64,000 nucleotides of DNA from Bradyrhizobium sp. WBOS07 (GCF_024585165.1 NZ_CP029008.1:4464001-4528000), one strand, 5' to 3'; positions 42,819 through 52,038 are shown, counted from the first letter of the stretch. The notes: a model not told the origin generated them from the sequence alone. Translations and numbers: made by a program.

Positions 42819-44162
42819 TCAGGCGCGCGACTCCTTTATGAGCAGCAGCGTCATGAGCGCGGCAAGGCCGGCGGTGAGCATATAGGCAGGGGATATGTTC
42901 AGGCCGGCACCTGCGAACAGCAAATAGGAGAACAATCCTGCCGTCGACGCAATGAAGCCAAGCCAGGCCAGCTTGGGAAGGCGAAATCCACGTTCGCCCT
43001 GGCGGAGATCGAGCACGAGGTAGAACACCAGGAAGGTGTTGCAGAGCGCCGCCGGCAACAGGCCCATGACGATCTCGCTCTCGAATGCAAGATAGGACAA
43101 CACGCCGTCGACCTGGGCAATCACCGCAAACGGCAGATAGCGCAGGTTGATGCAGGCCAGGGCGATGCTCGCAAGCTCGAACGCGTAGAAGTAGCGCTCA
43201 TGCATCTTCGGAAGCAGGTACGGCATTAGAATGAGCGATGCGCATGCGACGAGCAGGATGAATTCCGGCCCGGTCCGCTTGGACTGTGCGATGAAGATCG
43301 ATAGGGCAAGCCCGCTCGCTGCCGCGAGCACCAGACCAATGGCGACTCCGACCGTGTAGGGCGTTGCTCCTGCGAACACCCAGACGTTCGCTGCATTCAT
43401 GGTCAGGTGATGAAATGTGCTGGCTTGGCCGAGATAGACGCCGAGCACCGAGACCAGAGATCGGCCTGCAACGAGAACGGGGATGGCGAGGATCGCATAG
43501 GCTCCCGGAATGGCTGCAAGCCACGCCAGGTGAATCTTGCGGCGCAAGATCATGCCGAGCACGAACGGTCCCAGGAAGACGCCCTGCGCTTTCACCGAGC
43601 AGCTTATGGCGAAAGGCAGAACGCCATTTCGGTTGCGCATGAACATCGCCACGGACAGCAGCGTGAAGAAGGTCCAGATCGCATCGGCCTGTCCCCACAT
43701 CGCTCCATTGAAGAGCACCGTCGGTGCAAGCCAGACCGAGCAGAAGGCCATGGATGCGCGCAATGGCACTCTTGTTGCTCGCCACACCATCTGCGCAACG
43801 ACGATCGCGCAACCGAGCTCGAATATCGCCGAGATGGTCTTCACCAGCGAAAGCGGCTGGCCGAGCCAGTCAAAGCAGGCGGCGATCAGCAGGAGGTAGC
43901 TGTAGAATGGGGTGTAGTTGGTGAAGGGCTCGGCCAGCGCGCCAATACCGTGATCCCGGGCAAAAGTGTACCACGGGATCAGGAACTGAATGGCGTCGCT
44001 GTTGGTGTGCTCCCGGGCGAGGTAACGGAGTGCAAGGCCGGCAAATCCGCACGCCAGCATGATGACGATCGGAATGTGCCATCTCTCCGGCAACGCCCGG
44101 TCTGCATTGACGCGACGATAGGGATTGCGGAGCGCGCCTGTCTCGATTGTGTCATTTGTCAC
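42819..44162 (-). CDS. GT-C fold membrane glycosyltransferase (GT87/Gpi18-like)
   Basis: A 447-residue protein with about ten hydrophobic helices, starting with GTG 44162. The first loop holds the Asp expected of GT-C enzymes (REHTNSDAIQFLIPWYTFAR), and a later loop carries LPKMHERYFYAFELAS, where M-H-E-R-Y is typical of prenyl-phosphate-sugar-dependent mannosyltransferases of the Gpi18/GT87 group. FNGAMWGQADAIWTFFTLLS is another family block. It should transfer a sugar from a lipid-linked donor at the periplasmic side of the inner membrane. Base composition is visibly lower in GC than in most neighbours. It stands alone and converges with the alcohol dehydrogenase gene. Confidence 0.75.
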   Translation of the reverse strand: MTNDTIETGALRNPYRRVNADRALPERWHIPIVIMLACGFAGLALRYLAREHTNSDAIQFLIPWYTFARDHGIGALAEPFTNYTPFYSYLLLIAACFDWLGQPLSLVKTISAIFELGCAIVVAQMVWRATRVPLRASMAFCSVWLAPTVLFNGAMWGQADAIWTFFTLLSVAMFMRNRNGVLPFAISCSVKAQGVFLGPFVLGMILRRKIHLAWLAAIPGAYAILAIPVLVAGRSLVSVLGVYLGQASTFHHLTMNAANVWVFAGATPYTVGVAIGLVLAAASGLALSIFIAQSKRTGPEFILLVACASLILMPYLLPKMHERYFYAFELASIALACINLRYLPFAVIAQVDGVLSYLAFESEIVMGLLPAALCNTFLVFYLVLDLRQGERGFRLPKLAWLGFIASTAGLFSYLLFAGAGLNISPAYMLTAGLAALMTLLLIKESRA

Positions 44163-44435
44163 GCAATCATTCCAGGATTCGAGCGGTAACCCTAGCCAGG
44201 TTCACGAGCACTTCGGGCTTCGCAGTGCATTGTCGCGACGCCTTCGCGGTCGAAGACTCCTGGCGATCCTTTCGCGACTTGCAGTCTTGACGGGCGAACA
44301 ATTGCCAGTTGTATAAATCTTCAGATGTGCAGCTTGTCCGATGCTTGAGAAGAGATTGTTTGGTTAGCGATTGCTTTACAGACGGACGGATTTCCGAATT
44401 GCGTCGTCGCAAGAGCTTCTCGCCAAGACGGGCGG

Positions 44436-45908
44436 CTAATCATCGAACATCTTCGGCGGAACGAACCCGCCGAACTCGCGCTCGATTAGTTCGGCAAGCT
44501 TGAGCGGCGTGCGGTCTTCCAACCACGGGCCGACGATCTGCACGCCGACAGGCAGGCCGCCCTTCGACAGGCCCAACGGAACGGCCGTCGAAGGCAGGCC
44601 GGGCAACGTCGCAATCCCCGGCCAAGCCAGCTGATCGGAATAGGGGTAGTCCTTGCCGTCGATGCTAATACGCCGCAGGTTCTGGTCCGGCGAATGGTCA
44701 TGCGGAAAGGCCGGCGTCGGCATGATCGGGCAGATCACCGCGTCGAAGCTCTTGAACAGCGCGCGCCATTGTGCACGCAGGCCGGCGCGGGCGCCGGCGT
44801 CGAGTACCCAGGCGCGGTGGCTTGCGGTGATGCCGCGCAGTCGCTCCGCACCGAGGCTGCGATCCTCGGGCGAAAGCTGGCTCGCCCGTGTCTGCGCATC
44901 CACAAGCTCATCGGGCAGGAAGAAGGCGCCGAGGAAGCTCAGGAGCATGCGCATGTAGAGCCGCGACGTCTCCGCGAAGTCCGGGAGCTGGCCGCTCTCG
45001 CGCGCGATCCGCGTGCCGGCCTTCGACAGATCGGTTGCGAGCCGGTCGATCGCGCCGCGGACGTCACCATCAGTCGGCAACAGCGGGTGGCTGTCGATCA
45101 CCAGGACGCGAAAGTCCCGCAACGAATGATGCCGTGCAGCGGGCAGCTCGAGCTCGTAGGCGACACCGGCGTCCAGCGGTTCCGGGCCGGCCAGGACGTC
45201 GAGGAGCAAGGTGAGATCGGTTGCCGTGCGCGCCATCGGCCCGATGACGGCGAGGTCGTCCTCGCGCGGAATCGCCGGAAATGGCGGCGGGGTCTCACCG
45301 CGCGCCGGACAGAGATTGAGAGTCGGCTTATGCGCGAAGATGCCGCAATGAAAGGCCGGCACTCGCAGCGAGCCGCCAATGTCGGAGCCGGTGGCGAGCG
45401 CGCAATAACCTGCGGCGAGGGCTGCCGACGATCCTCCGGACGATCCGCCCGGTGTGCGGCCGAGATCATAGGGGTTGTTCGTGGTGCCGTAGATGTCGTT
45501 GTAGCTCTGCCAGTCGCCGAGGCCTACCGGCACGTTGGTCTTGCCGAGGATGACGCCGCCAGCCTGTTTGATGCGTGCCACCGGCAACGCGTCTTCGGCA
45601 GGCTTGAAATTCCTCTGCGGCGGGAATCCCCAGGTCGTCGGCAGGCCGGCGATGTTGAAGGATTCCTTCACCGTCACGGGCAGGCCGAGCAGCGGCTTGC
45701 GCTCGCCGCGTGCCAAGGCGGCGTCCGCCTCGCGCGCGGCACCGAGGGCGCGATCGAAATCCCGGACGCAGATCGCGTTGATCCTGCCGTCGTGACGCTC
45801 GATACGGGCGATCGCGTCCCGGGTGAGCTCGACCGCAGAGACCTTCTTCGCGCTCAATGCGGCCGCCAGCTCGACCGCGCTCTTGAAACTCCATTCCGAT
45901 TTGGCCAC
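44436..45908 (-). CDS. Amidase-signature family enzyme
   Basis: A 490-residue amidase. The start is GTG 45908 (VAKSEWSFKS), with AGGAG seven bases upstream; the open frame continues upstream through non-coding DNA. The triad is visible: Lys in GLPVTVKESFNIAGLP, the cis-Ser in TPGGSSGGSSAALAAG, and the Ser nucleophile in GSDIGGSLRVPAFHCGIF. Downstream blocks HPLLPTDGDVRGAIDRLATD and PGLPSTAVPLGLSKGGLPVG are typical. It is separate from the amidase at 24131 and lacks a small AtzG-like partner. The substrate is unknown. It is last on the minus strand in this region, downstream of mbfA, with a hairpin between them. Confidence 0.88.
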   Translation of the reverse strand: MAKSEWSFKSAVELAAALSAKKVSAVELTRDAIARIERHDGRINAICVRDFDRALGAAREADAALARGERKPLLGLPVTVKESFNIAGLPTTWGFPPQRNFKPAEDALPVARIKQAGGVILGKTNVPVGLGDWQSYNDIYGTTNNPYDLGRTPGGSSGGSSAALAAGYCALATGSDIGGSLRVPAFHCGIFAHKPTLNLCPARGETPPPFPAIPREDDLAVIGPMARTATDLTLLLDVLAGPEPLDAGVAYELELPAARHHSLRDFRVLVIDSHPLLPTDGDVRGAIDRLATDLSKAGTRIARESGQLPDFAETSRLYMRMLLSFLGAFFLPDELVDAQTRASQLSPEDRSLGAERLRGITASHRAWVLDAGARAGLRAQWRALFKSFDAVICPIMPTPAFPHDHSPDQNLRRISIDGKDYPYSDQLAWPGIATLPGLPSTAVPLGLSKGGLPVGVQIVGPWLEDRTPLKLAELIEREFGGFVPPKMFDD

Positions 45909-46032
45909 CGCGCGTCTCCTGTTCCGGTTGTTGAAGGATGGTGCGCAGTTTGGCCGGATCTCGCAACGGCTGTTTGATGGAGATTGATATGCTGGCTGCT
46001 GGTTATCGGGCAGATCCAACGACAGCGTCGGT

Positions 46033-46060
46033 GTCATCGCCCGCCTTCGCGGGCGATGAC
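46033..46060 (-). terminator. Perfect hairpin downstream of mbfA
   Basis: GTCATCGCCCGC and GCGGGCGATGAC form a perfect 12-base-pair stem with a 4-base loop, 19 bases beyond the mbfA stop. It is a compact form of the family D repeat and probably ends the mbfA transcript. Confidence 0.55.
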
Positions 46061-46078
46061 AGGGGAATGTGAGGCGGT

Positions 46079-47050
46079 CTACGCCGCCCCGATCAATATC
46101 CCGACCGCGAGCACGATGGCGCCGCCGAGCACGATCTGGAACACGGCCTGGAGGAACGGCGTATCCATGTAGCGCGAGCGGATGAAGGCGATCGCCCACA
46201 ATTCGAAGAACACCACGACGCAGGCGATCGCCGTTGCGATCCAGAACGCGTTGGCCCAAGTGTCGGGCACCAGATAGGGCGCGGTGTGGCCGAGCCCGCC
46301 GAGCGTGGTCATCGCGCCGCAGGTGACGCCGCGCAGCCAGGGCGAGCCGCGCCCCGTCAGCGAGCCGTCGTCGGACAGCGCTTCCGCAAAGCCCATGCTG
46401 ATGCCGGCACCGATCGAGGCGGCAAGGCCGACGAGAAACGTCTGCCAGTTCTGGTGGGTGGCGAAAGCGGCCGCGAACAGCGGCGCCAGCGTCGAGACCG
46501 AGCCGTCCATCAGGCCGGCGAGGCCGGGCTGGACATATTGCAGCACGAACATACGGCGGTTGGTGCGATCCTCCTCGGCGCGGACGTCGGAACTCAGGAT
46601 CTCCCCGGTCAGCTTGGCGGCGGTCTCCTCGTGACCTTTCTCGGCTTCGGCGAGATCGCCGAGCAGGCGGCGCACGCCGACGTCCTGGGCCTGTTCGGCG
46701 GCCTTCACGTAGAAGCGCTCCGCCTGCATCTCCATGGTCTCGACTTCCCTGCGGATGGCGTCGAGCGACAGGTTCTTGGTGAGCCAAACCGGACGGCGAC
46801 GCAGGAACCCCTTGACGTCCTCGCGCCGGATCGGCGGCAGATGCGGGCCGAAGCGCTGCTCGTACAATTCCAGCAACATGTGCCGGTGGCCGCGCTCCTC
46901 CTCGGCCATCTGCTCGAACAATTTCGCCGAGTCCGGATAGCGCTCCTTCAAGTCCTCGGCGAAAGTCATGTAGATGCGGCTATCCTCCTCCTCGGAGGAG
47001 ATCGCGACCGCCAGCACCTCGCGCTCGGTCAGATCGGCAAAATTCTTCAC
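46079..47050 (-). CDS. mbfA: Membrane-bound ferritin A (rubrerythrin-VIT1 fusion)
   Basis: A 323-residue fusion of an N-terminal di-iron rubrerythrin/ferritin-like domain with a C-terminal VIT1/CCC1-type membrane transporter. Iron ligands are in [53 protein letters not shown] and EKGHEE; membrane segments follow [20 protein letters not shown]. MbfA exports iron and protects rhizobia from iron and peroxide stress (established in Bradyrhizobium and Agrobacterium). The start is GTG 47050 (GTG AAG AAT TTT). An Irr-type box lies 20-36 bases upstream, consistent with iron-responsive repression by Irr. It is transcribed alone. Confidence 0.93.
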   Translation of the reverse strand: MKNFADLTEREVLAVAISSEEEDSRIYMTFAEDLKERYPDSAKLFEQMAEEERGHRHMLLELYEQRFGPHLPPIRREDVKGFLRRRPVWLTKNLSLDAIRREVETMEMQAERFYVKAAEQAQDVGVRRLLGDLAEAEKGHEETAAKLTGEILSSDVRAEEDRTNRRMFVLQYVQPGLAGLMDGSVSTLAPLFAAAFATHQNWQTFLVGLAASIGAGISMGFAEALSDDGSLTGRGSPWLRGVTCGAMTTLGGLGHTAPYLVPDTWANAFWIATAIACVVVFFELWAIAFIRSRYMDTPFLQAVFQIVLGGAIVLAVGILIGAA

Positions 47051-47069
47051 GGCGGCCCTGTCATCTCAA

Positions 47070-47086
47070 TTTAGAATCATTCTAAA
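47070..47086. promoter_or_regulatory. Irr box (iron control element) upstream of mbfA
   Basis: TTTAGAA-TCA-TTCTAAA is a perfect 7-3-7 inverted repeat immediately upstream of the mbfA start. It fits the iron control element recognised by Irr in Rhizobiales (established for mbfA orthologues), and the short distance to the start suits repression when iron is low. Confidence 0.82.
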
Positions 47087-47117
47087 TTCTATAGGAGGCC
47101 GCTGTTCCCAGGTCAAA

Positions 47118-48266
47118 TCAGGCCGTGCGAGCTCCAGCGAGGAAGTCGAGCAGCAGGCGGTTAACTTCGGCAGCTTGCTCCTGCTGCACCCAATGGCCGG
47201 CGCCGTCGACGAGATGGCAGCCGAGCATGTTCGTGCAAGCACGCGCCTGCATCGCCTCGAACACGCCGGGGCGCTGGTAAGTGCCCCAATCCTGCCTGCC
47301 CGAGATGAAGCACGAGGGCACGTCGATGCTGCGGCCGGAGAACAATTGCATCTCGCTGTTCAGCATGCCTGAGGTGCCGTAGCGATACCATTGCAGCCCG
47401 CCCTGGAATCCGGTGCGGCCATACTCGGCGCTGTAATAGGCGAGCTCGCTGTCCGGCAGCCATTGGTTGGCGGCGATCGCCGCGGGCGAGGGCATCTCCT
47501 TCGCGACGGTTTGCGCCATGGTCTCGTCGGCGTCCATCACGTAGTAGGTCGGCAGTTTCGCAAGCTCACCCGCCGACCATGACTCGAGCGGGTAGGGCTT
47601 GTTGCCGGTCCAGTCCGCGCTCTTGTGATGGTAATAGGCACGCAGGAAATCGTGCACGCCCTGTGGCGCGCGGAGCATGTCGGCGTTGGCTTCGCGCGTC
47701 GAATAGTACCACTGATAGTGCTTGCGCGGACGCGGCAGCGCGGCGAGCTCGCGATGAACGGGATCTTCGGCTGCAGGCTTGGCCGGCGCGTCTGCGGTGT
47801 TGAAGGGCAGCGGCGGCGCTCCGCCGAACGGCGCGCTCATCAGCGTCACCGAACGAAACACGTCGGGCCTGATCAGCGCGCACCAGGCCGCGACCGGGCT
47901 GCCGAAATCATGTCCGACCACGTCGACCTGCCTGTACCCGAACGCCGACACCAGGGCGAGTGCGTCGCGCACCAGGTTGAGCAGGGAGAACGGCGCAAGA
48001 TCGCCGTCGTAGTCCGCGCTCCATCCCGTGGTGCGGCCATAGCCGCGCTGGTCCGGCGCGATGACGTGATAGCCGGCCGCGGCGAGCCCCGGCATCACCT
48101 TGCGCCAGGAGAACGCCAGCTCGGGAAAACCGTGCAGCAGGAGAATGCAAGGACGGCCCCTGGTCTCGAAGCCCGCCTCCAGCACATGCATGCGCAAGCC
48201 GTTGACGCCGTCGACATAGCGCGAGCGGATGCCGGCGGGCAGCGGGACGTCGGGGAGTGCAGTCAT
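47118..48266 (-). CDS. Alpha/beta hydrolase, epoxide hydrolase-like
   Basis: A 382-residue alpha/beta hydrolase beginning at ATG 48266 (MTALPDVPLP). The oxyanion segment is LLLHGFPELAFSWRKVMPGL, the nucleophile elbow is VVGHDFGSPVAAW, with Asp as nucleophile as in epoxide hydrolases and dehalogenases, and the late His is in DGAGHWVQQEQAAEV. Tyr-rich loops (HYQWYYSTREAN) would serve the cap. Length is greater than typical small hydrolases and fits epoxide hydrolases. The gene lies between mbfA and a family C repeat; no pathway partner is obvious. Confidence 0.85.
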   Translation of the reverse strand: MTALPDVPLPAGIRSRYVDGVNGLRMHVLEAGFETRGRPCILLLHGFPELAFSWRKVMPGLAAAGYHVIAPDQRGYGRTTGWSADYDGDLAPFSLLNLVRDALALVSAFGYRQVDVVGHDFGSPVAAWCALIRPDVFRSVTLMSAPFGGAPPLPFNTADAPAKPAAEDPVHRELAALPRPRKHYQWYYSTREANADMLRAPQGVHDFLRAYYHHKSADWTGNKPYPLESWSAGELAKLPTYYVMDADETMAQTVAKEMPSPAAIAANQWLPDSELAYYSAEYGRTGFQGGLQWYRYGTSGMLNSEMQLFSGRSIDVPSCFISGRQDWGTYQRPGVFEAMQARACTNMLGCHLVDGAGHWVQQEQAAEVNRLLLDFLAGARTA

Positions 48267-48290
48267 GATGTTCTCCACACGGGCAGCATC

Positions 48291-48404
48291 GTAGGGTGGG
48301 CAAAGGCGCAAAGCGCCGTGCCCACCATTTCTCATAATGCACGGAATCGTGGGCACGCTTCCGCCTTCGCTCTTCGAGCTACGCGGAAGCTTTGCCCAAC
48401 CTAC
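48291..48404. repeat. Interspersed inverted repeat, family C, extended copy
   Basis: GTAGGGTGGGCAAAGGCGC...AAAGCGCCGTGCCCACC pairs with GTGGGCACGCTTCCGCC...GCTTTGCCCAACCTAC. This copy is about 25 bases longer than the others because of an insertion in the right arm. Confidence 0.78.
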
Positions 48405-48413
48405 GGCATCTCG

Positions 48414-49283
48414 CTAAACCGACTCACACACGAACGCGTTGCCCTTGCGCCTGATCTTACCGATCGACGGCGACGGAAAATGCGCGGTGCAGCACAGCGT
48501 GTCGGTGTCGCAATAGCGCTCCAGGAAGCTGCGGCGCGTCGTGGCTGCCTTGGCCGGGTCGACGTCGAACTTGATCGACAGCTCCGGATAGAGCGTCTGC
48601 AATGGCGAGTGCATGAGATCGCCGGAGAACACCGCATCGTCCTTGCCGCGTCCCATCGTGATTGCGATATGGCCGGGCGTGTGACCGGGCGTCGGCAGGA
48701 TGCGAACGTGATCGCCGATCTGGTGGTCGTTGCCGACGAGTTCATGGCGCCCGGCCTCGACCACCGGCAGCACGCTGTCGGCGAAAGGCGGGACTTCCGC
48801 CTTCGCGTTCTGCGCGAACCAGTGGTCGAATTCCTGCTTGGCGAACAAATAGCGCGCCTTGGGGAAGGTCGGCACCCAGCGGCCGTTCTCGAGCCGCGTG
48901 TTCCAGCCGACGTGATCGACATGCAAATGCGTGCACATCACGAAGTCGATGTCCTCGACCGAGAACCCCGCGGCATCGAGGCCGCGCAAATAGGTGTCGT
49001 CGGTCTTCATGTTCCATTTCGGCCGCTGCGGCCGCGGCTTGTCGTTGCCGATGCAGCTGTCGACCAGAATGGTGTGATGCGGAGTCTTCACGATGTAGGA
49101 CTGGAAGCACAGCAGCAGCACGTCCTCTTCGTCCAGCGCCTTCGCCTCGCGCATCCACGCTCGGTTCTCGGCCAGCACGTCCGGCGTCAGTCTCGGCAGC
49201 ATTTCCAGGGCCGGGACGAAGGAGGTCTCCTGCTCGATGACGCGATGGATGGTGAGATCGCCGACTGAGAACTTCAGGCTCAT
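48414..49283 (-). CDS. MBL-fold metallo-hydrolase
   Basis: A 289-residue metallo-beta-lactamase-fold enzyme. The metal motif is VMCTHLHVDHVGWNTRLENG (HxHxDH), with a further His in PTPGHTPGHIAI and Asp in AVFSGDLMHSP, then the final His in CTAHFPSP. It lacks a signal peptide. It belongs to the same subgroup as the broken gene at 51192-52038: both share CTHLHVDHVGWNT and PTPGHxPGH blocks. The ATG at 49283 has GGAG upstream. It is followed on the same strand by nothing closer than a repeat; a GST gene lies 15 bases upstream and is probably in the same operon. The substrate is unknown. Confidence 0.87.
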   Translation of the reverse strand: MSLKFSVGDLTIHRVIEQETSFVPALEMLPRLTPDVLAENRAWMREAKALDEEDVLLLCFQSYIVKTPHHTILVDSCIGNDKPRPQRPKWNMKTDDTYLRGLDAAGFSVEDIDFVMCTHLHVDHVGWNTRLENGRWVPTFPKARYLFAKQEFDHWFAQNAKAEVPPFADSVLPVVEAGRHELVGNDHQIGDHVRILPTPGHTPGHIAITMGRGKDDAVFSGDLMHSPLQTLYPELSIKFDVDPAKAATTRRSFLERYCDTDTLCCTAHFPSPSIGKIRRKGNAFVCESV

Positions 49284-49298
49284 GAGAACTCCCGCACT

Positions 49299-49910
49299 TT
49301 ACGCCGCCGGCGGCACCGAGATCTTCACAGAGGGCCGCTCCAGCATCTTCTGGTGGAAGGCGTCGAGCTTGGGATAGGCCTTGCGCCAGCCGCAATCGGC
49401 GAAGCGGAAATCGGCATAGCCGAGCACGCAAACGAGGCCGATCTGCGAGATGTCGAACGGGCCGTTCAGGACCTCGGGCATGTTCTCGAAGCGCGCCATG
49501 CCGGTCCAGGCCCTGTTCCAGTGGTCGTCCGACCAGGCCTGCCATTGCAGGCCTTGCGGCCGCACCAACTTCTCGTAGCGGCACAACAGCATGGAATCGA
49601 GCATGCCGTTGATCAGCGAGTGGTTGGTCTTGGCCTTCCAGCGCCGCGGGCCGTAATCGGGGATCAGGCTGCCGCCGGCCATCTCGTTGAGATATTCGAC
49701 GATGACGTAGGAGTCCAAGATGACGTCGCCGTCATTGGTGATCAGCACCGGCAGCTTCTTCAGCGGCGTGATCTTCGAATAATCTTCGTTGGCCGTGCCT
49801 GGCGCGACGCTGGCGGGCGTGAACTCGATCTTGTCGATCAGCCCGAGCTCGATCGCTGCGATACGGACCTTGCGGGCGAACGGCGAGGCGGGGGAGAAGG
49901 TGAGCTTCAT
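49299..49910 (-). CDS. Glutathione S-transferase family protein
   Basis: A 203-residue GST. The N-terminal thioredoxin-like half is MKLTFSPASPFARKVRIAAI, with SPASPF providing the Ser expected to contact glutathione, then KKLPVLITNDGDVILDSYVI with the cis-Pro and the DS glutathione-binding pair. The C-terminal helical half follows. It starts at ATG 49910 and ends 15 bases before the MBL hydrolase gene, so the two are likely co-transcribed. The substrate is unknown. The neighbouring FAH-family and MBL genes fit a catabolic cluster. Confidence 0.88.
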   Translation of the reverse strand: MKLTFSPASPFARKVRIAAIELGLIDKIEFTPASVAPGTANEDYSKITPLKKLPVLITNDGDVILDSYVIVEYLNEMAGGSLIPDYGPRRWKAKTNHSLINGMLDSMLLCRYEKLVRPQGLQWQAWSDDHWNRAWTGMARFENMPEVLNGPFDISQIGLVCVLGYADFRFADCGWRKAYPKLDAFHQKMLERPSVKISVPPAA

Positions 49911-49937
49911 GGGAAATACCTCTATCCAGACACACAG

Positions 49938-50091
49938 TCCTCATCCCTAGGGAGCGCGCCCCTTGGCGCGCGTCTCGAAGGATGGACAACGAGGGATGGT
50001 CTCTCGTCACCCGGCGCGAACGTCGGGCAACCGTGCTTGTGGCGCATCCTTCGAGACGAGCGCGTTGCGCGCTCCTCAGGATGAGGGCGGA
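49938..50091. repeat. Interspersed inverted repeat, family G
   Basis: CCTCATCCCTAGGGAGCGCG...CGTCTCGAAGGATG pairs with CATCCTTCGAGACGAGCGCG...TCCTCAGGATGAGG, spaced by about 70 bases. It lies between the GST and FAH-family genes. Confidence 0.72.
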
Positions 50092-50094
50092 GGC

Positions 50095-50937
50095 TTACGC
50101 CGCCACAATCTCCTGCCTCTGCTCGCCGAGGCCCTCGATGCCGAGCGTGACGACGTCGCCGACATTGAGGAATGTCGGCGGCTTCATGCCGAGGCCGACG
50201 CCGGGCGGGGTGCCTGTCGTGATGACGTCGCCGGGCAGCAGCGTCATGAACTGCGAGACGTAGGAGATGCACTTGGCCATGGAGAAGATCATGGTTTTGG
50301 TCGAGCCGGTCTGGCGGCGCTGGCCGTTGACGTCGAGCCACATCGACAGGTTCTGCACGTCCTTGATCTCGTCCTTGGTCGCGAGCCACGGTCCGAGCGG
50401 GCCGAACGTGTCGTGCGACTTGCCCTTGGTCCACTGGCCCAGGCGCTCGATCTGGAAGGCGCGCTCGGAGACGTCGTTGCAGACGCAATAGCCGGCGACA
50501 TGGTTCAGCGCGTCGGCTTCCGAGACGTACTTGGCGCGGGTACCGATGATGGCGGCGATCTCGACCTCCCAGTCGAGCTTGGTCGAGCCGCGCGGCTTCT
50601 CGACCGGATCGTTCGGGCCGGACAGCGAGGTGTTGGCCTTCATGAAGATGATCGGCTCGCTCGGAATGTCGGCGCCGGTCTCCTTGGCATGGTCGGAATA
50701 GTTGAGGCCGATCGCGACGAATTTCGAGATGCCGGTGACGGGGGCGCCGAACCGCGGCTTGCCGGAGATTGCGGGCAGCGAGGCGGGATCGAGGCCTGCC
50801 AGCTTCTTCAGGCTCTCCGGCGAATAGGCCTCGCCCGTGAGGTCCTTCACATGCGCGGAGAGGTCGCGCAACTGGCCGGATTTGTCGATCAGGCCGGGCT
50901 TTTCCGCACCCTTCTCGCCGTAACGAACAAGCTTCAT
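50095..50937 (-). CDS. Fumarylacetoacetate hydrolase family protein
   Basis: A 280-residue FAH-family enzyme. ATG 50937 (MKLVRYGEKGAEKPGL) is preceded by GGGAGA. Metal ligands are visible in KLDWEVEIAAIIG (Glu-x-Glu) and downstream Asp in CNDVSERAFQ. The blocks FVAIGLNYSDHAKETGADIP, GQWTKGKSHDTFGPLGPWL and PGDVITTGTPPGVGLGMKPP are all typical. Relatives hydrolyse or decarboxylate ring-cleavage acids (for example 2-hydroxyhepta-2,4-diene-1,7-dioate or acylpyruvates), so a role at the end of aromatic degradation is likely. The open frame extends upstream to 51135, but that part lacks a ribosome-binding site. Confidence 0.9.
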   Translation of the reverse strand: MKLVRYGEKGAEKPGLIDKSGQLRDLSAHVKDLTGEAYSPESLKKLAGLDPASLPAISGKPRFGAPVTGISKFVAIGLNYSDHAKETGADIPSEPIIFMKANTSLSGPNDPVEKPRGSTKLDWEVEIAAIIGTRAKYVSEADALNHVAGYCVCNDVSERAFQIERLGQWTKGKSHDTFGPLGPWLATKDEIKDVQNLSMWLDVNGQRRQTGSTKTMIFSMAKCISYVSQFMTLLPGDVITTGTPPGVGLGMKPPTFLNVGDVVTLGIEGLGEQRQEIVAA

Positions 50938-51057
50938 TCTCGTTTCTCCCTGGAGATTGGACCGATCGGTTAATAGCTTCATGGAACAGGGCGGCTGGAA
51001 ATTCAACCGTCGAAAGGCGGCGCATTGCAGGCTTCTGGATTCGGTGGGCGCGATCGT

Positions 51058-51191
51058 ATCCCGGACGCGGTGCAGCGTGAAACGCTGCTCCGCAGAGCCG
51101 GGACCCGGATCACGTTCGCCGCAAGCGCGCAGCATGGGCCCCGGCTTGGCAGCGCATCACTTCGTGCTGCGCAGCATCCGGGGCACGAGAC
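51058..51191. repeat. Interspersed repeat region, family H
   Basis: TCCCGGACGCGGTGCAGCG...TGAAACGCTGCTCCGCAGAG and, inverted and divergent, GGCCCCGGCTTGGCAGCGC...TGCGCAGCATCCGGGGCACG. Pairing is imperfect, but GCAGCGTGAAACGCTGC is itself a clean hairpin. It precedes the stop of the broken MBL gene. Confidence 0.55.
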
Positions 51192-52038
51192 CTAGCCCAG
51201 CGCCACGAACCGGAACGCGTCCCCGTCCCGCTCGATGTGGCCGGCCGTGAAATGGCCGCCGATCACCAATGTCGGCGTGTCGGCAAAGCGGCCGAACAAT
51301 TCCCGTCGCGTCCTGGCCGATTGCGCCTGGTCGGAATCCGCGGTCGAGGACCAGTCGAGGTGCGTCATCTGGCAGGGGTGATGGGCGACGTCGCCGGTGA
51401 GCAGGCCCTGTTCGCCGTCCGACCGGATGAGAATGCTCATATGGCCGGGACTGTGGCCCGGGGTCGGGATCATGCTGATCTCCTCGCAGAGCCGGTGGTC
51501 GCTCGCGATCAGATCGGCCCGGCCGGCATCGACGATCGGCTGCACGGAATCGTTGAACACCGCCGCCTTGTCCGGCTCGGTCGAATGGTCGCGCCAGTGC
51601 TCGTATTCGGTCTTGCCGAACGTAGCGCGCGTTTGCAAAGGCCGGCACCCATTTGCCGTCCACCAACTTCGTATTCCAGCCGACGTGGTCGACGTGAAGA
51701 TGCGTGCACAGCACATTATCGATGCTCTCAGGCGCAAAGCCGGCCGCGCTCATGGTCTCCAGGAACGGCGTGCTGCGGTTGTTCCAGGTCGGAACGTTGC
51801 GGCCCTGCTTGTCGTTGCCGAGCCCGGTATCGACCACGATGCGGCGCGAAGGCGTCTCCACCACCAGCGAATGGATCGACATCTTCAGCCGGCCTTCCTC
51901 GGTGGCAAAATGGGGGATCAGCCAGGGCAGCTTCTGGATCTCCTCGTTGGTCGCGAGCGGCAGGATGAAGCGGGTCGAGCCGACCGTCTCCAATTCCACC
52001 ACCTTGGTGATCTTGACCCGACCGACCTTCCATTGCAT
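51192..52038 (-). pseudogene. MBL-fold metallo-hydrolase, broken by a frameshift
   Basis: The gene starts at ATG 52038 (MQWKVGRVKITK, with GAGAGG upstream) and reads well through RLKMSIHSLVVETPSRRIVV and CTHLHVDHVGWNT to FANARY. Near 51621 the frame changes. The expected continuation (FGKTEYEHWRDHS, then PTPGHSPGHMSIL, GDVAHH and the final FVALG stop at 51192) is in the next frame. After the TAC codon of NARY the sequence reads G-TTC-GGC-AAG, where the paralogue at 48414 has a Leu codon before Phe, so two bases are missing (or one is extra). With the frame restored it would be a full-length MBL enzyme of about 282 residues. It may be a real pseudogene or a sequencing error. Confidence 0.8.

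Noticed and set aside
44436..46787. A 783-residue amidase fusion
   Set aside because: The upstream part is an out-of-frame shadow of mbfA. The amidase has its own GTG start and ribosome-binding site at 45908.
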